A DNA stretch of 64,000 nucleotides, taken from Paenibacillus chondroitinus NBRC 15376 (GTDB taxonomy: Bacteria; Bacillota; Bacilli; Paenibacillales; NBRC-103111). The stretch covers positions 62,001 to 126,000 of the forward strand of contig NZ_BILW01000003.1 in the NCBI RefSeq assembly GCF_004000765.1, in the 5' to 3' direction. A model generated the notes under the pieces. It did not search any database and was not told the origin of the DNA. It saw nothing but the letters and a program-made list of their open reading frames with translations. Position numbers and translations under genes: made by a program. Shown here piece by piece: positions 62,883 through 64,000 of this stretch (position 1 is its first letter; every line of letters begins with the position of its first letter).

Positions 62883-64000
62883 CTAAAAAATCAAAGGAAA
62901 AGTAAAGGTTACGATAGCAGCCCACAGTCCGTATATCGGCAAATATTTTGTGACCGCGTCCTGGACGACCCAAAGCCCTGTTTTATTTTGCAGAAAACGC
63001 ATATAAGAGATCATAATCCATATTAGATTGGTCCAGACAAGGAGATTTACACCAAGAACAGCAATTCTGTTGGGCGTAATCCCATACGAAGACAGCCTGA
63101 ACACAATGGCCGATAAAGCCACACTGTCTATGAGAAGCGCGAGAATAATCAGTACAAAATTCAGGTAATCCGAAATGTTCTTTTTCTCTTCCTTGCCACT
63201 CTCCGTAATGGAGAAAATGGTGACGGCTAATACGGCAAGGAGTATACCGTTGAAGGAAAGGAGAAAATCGCGATCCATGAATGGATTTTTCCCCACGGAA
63301 ATCACCGTTACGAGATAGGCCACCAAGGTGACCAACACAAGAGGGCTAAAGATTTTTGCGATATATGGGGCAATATTCTTAGCAAGCTTAAGGTTTCTTG
63401 ACACCAGATACGTTGCTACGATGGCGAGTGCGGCAGCTCCGAATAAGACAACGTTTTTAAAATAAAATTCCGCTATATCCATGCCCACAAAGCGAAATAA
63501 CTGCATCGTTAATGCGGTTAGCAGACCTCCACTGATTGCCATAATGGCGTAGAGAATGCCAAATTCCCCATTAAATTTAAGATAAGCTAATCTTGCATTG
63601 CCTTTGCGGTAGTCATTTCCTGTAAACGCAAGCCCTACTAAGACCCATAAGAAAATGGGAAGATGGATATATGCCAAGACAATACTGTCGGTAGTTTCGA
63701 GGGGCAGCGTATTCAGATAAATGCCTGAGATGACGAATAGGCCAGTAAGGATATACAGAATATTTTTTCTAGGGAAATTATTGTATACGAAATAGGCGGC
63801 AACAAAAGGCAGTATGCCAAAAACAAGGTTCAAATGAGCTATGGTGTGCTGTTCAGCAAACAGGAAAATGAACCTGCTGACCAGTCCGGCCAAAATGGCT
63901 AGAATGCCCATGGAAATAAAATCCTTTTGGAACAAGGATGATTTCTCTGTATTCGCCGACTCCCTGAAATTCAGTCTTTCAAACCATATTGCGAGAACCT
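62883..64000 (-). CDS. Polytopic membrane protein of unknown function (5' end outside window)
   Basis: The frame stays open to the right edge, so the gene probably starts beyond the window. The first in-window start candidate is a TTG at 63935 without a clear ribosome site, and the codons upstream of it (ERLNFRESANTEKSS) look like a cytoplasmic linker. About ten membrane segments with few charged residues (LAGLVSRFIFLFAEQH, FVAAYFVYNNFPRKN, LFDSVAL-type repeats). No family recognised. It precedes the UvrA-like gene by 53 bp on the same strand. Confidence 0.7.
   Translation of the reverse strand, partial: VLAIWFERLNFRESANTEKSSLFQKDFISMGILAILAGLVSRFIFLFAEQHTIAHLNLVFGILPFVAAYFVYNNFPRKNILYILTGLFVISGIYLNTLPLETTDSIVLAYIHLPIFLWVLVGLAFTGNDYRKGNARLAYLKFNGEFGILYAIMAISGGLLTALTMQLFRFVGMDIAEFYFKNVVLFGAAALAIVATYLVSRNLKLAKNIAPYIAKIFSPLVLVTLVAYLVTVISVGKNPFMDRDFLLSFNGILLAVLAVTIFSITESGKEEKKNISDYLNFVLIILALLIDSVALSAIVFRLSSYGITPNRIAVLGVNLLVWTNLIWIMISYMRFLQNKTGLWVVQDAVTKYLPIYGLWAAIVTFTFPLIF

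Noticed and set aside
1..64000. CRISPR arrays, tRNA or rRNA genes, insertion sequences, prophage
   Set aside because: None seen: no regularly spaced repeat series, no cloverleaf-like segments recognised, no transposase or phage proteins among the reading frames.

Overview
The window looks like chromosome of a spore-forming, S-layer-bearing Bacillales member, most likely Paenibacillus or a close relative. Evidence: two tricistronic gerA-type germinant-receptor operons, one with a sigma-G-like promoter; several proteins with S-layer homology (SLH) domains; an LplABC-type sugar ABC importer without its own ATPase; a membrane-anchored AraC-type regulator; a giant secreted glycosidase with a C-terminal FIMAH-like domain; and AGGAGG-type ribosome binding sites throughout. 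I see no rRNA, tRNA, CRISPR, prophage or transposase.

Layout. 1-4.2 kb: partial TetR gene and a gerA operon in the order AA-AC-AB. 4.3-7.8 kb: ROK regulator with a 24-bp palindromic operator, a metallophosphoesterase and a Gfo/Idh/MocA oxidoreductase. 7.9-9.1 kb: a DJ-1/PfpI-GNAT fusion gene behind what I read as a ZTP (pfl) riboswitch plus intrinsic terminator. 9.1-13.2 kb: HSL-type hydrolase, SDR, and an MFS exporter divergent from its TetR regulator; their two promoters lie face to face on the same 35 bp. 13.3-17.9 kb: histidine kinase, a frameshifted OmpR-type response regulator, and a divergent GH101-like lipoprotein; both divergent promoters carry the same 7-bp box at the same distance from the -10. 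17.9-19 kb: RibD-C/DHFR-like protein and GNAT. 19-28.4 kb: a 2303-residue SLH protein with two polysaccharide-lyase-like domains and a second SLH protein. 28.5-35 kb: FAD oxidoreductase-TetR operon, divergent sulfatase and methyltransferase, then a decay zone with two gene remnants and a phosphatase. 35.2-38.9 kb: frameshifted SLH gene and an SDR. 39-50.4 kb: a carbohydrate locus (AraC-type sensor, two permeases, binding lipoprotein, 1685-residue glycosidase). 50.4-54 kb: second gerA operon (AA-AB-AC). 54-59.3 kb: methyltransferase and two unknown proteins sharing an N-terminal LQRTxGN motif, on either side of a phytase-like esterase. 59.3-64 kb: an apparent operon of a membrane protein, a short UvrA-like ATPase and an NAT_N/GNAT_C acyltransferase.

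Themes. Much of the window deals with extracellular polysaccharide: giant modular enzymes, SLH anchoring, an importer and its sensor, a sulfatase. Four genes are broken, by two single-base frameshifts and by truncation or in-frame stops; resequencing should decide whether these are real decay or assembly errors. Two intergenic segments 11 kb apart share a strict four-unit repeat architecture (two direct then two inverted copies at about 50/70/51 bp spacing) and look like copies of one dispersed element. The observations most worth following up are the ZTP riboswitch on a non-purine gene, the four-unit repeat, the LQRTxGN protein pair and the mirrored response-regulator boxes.
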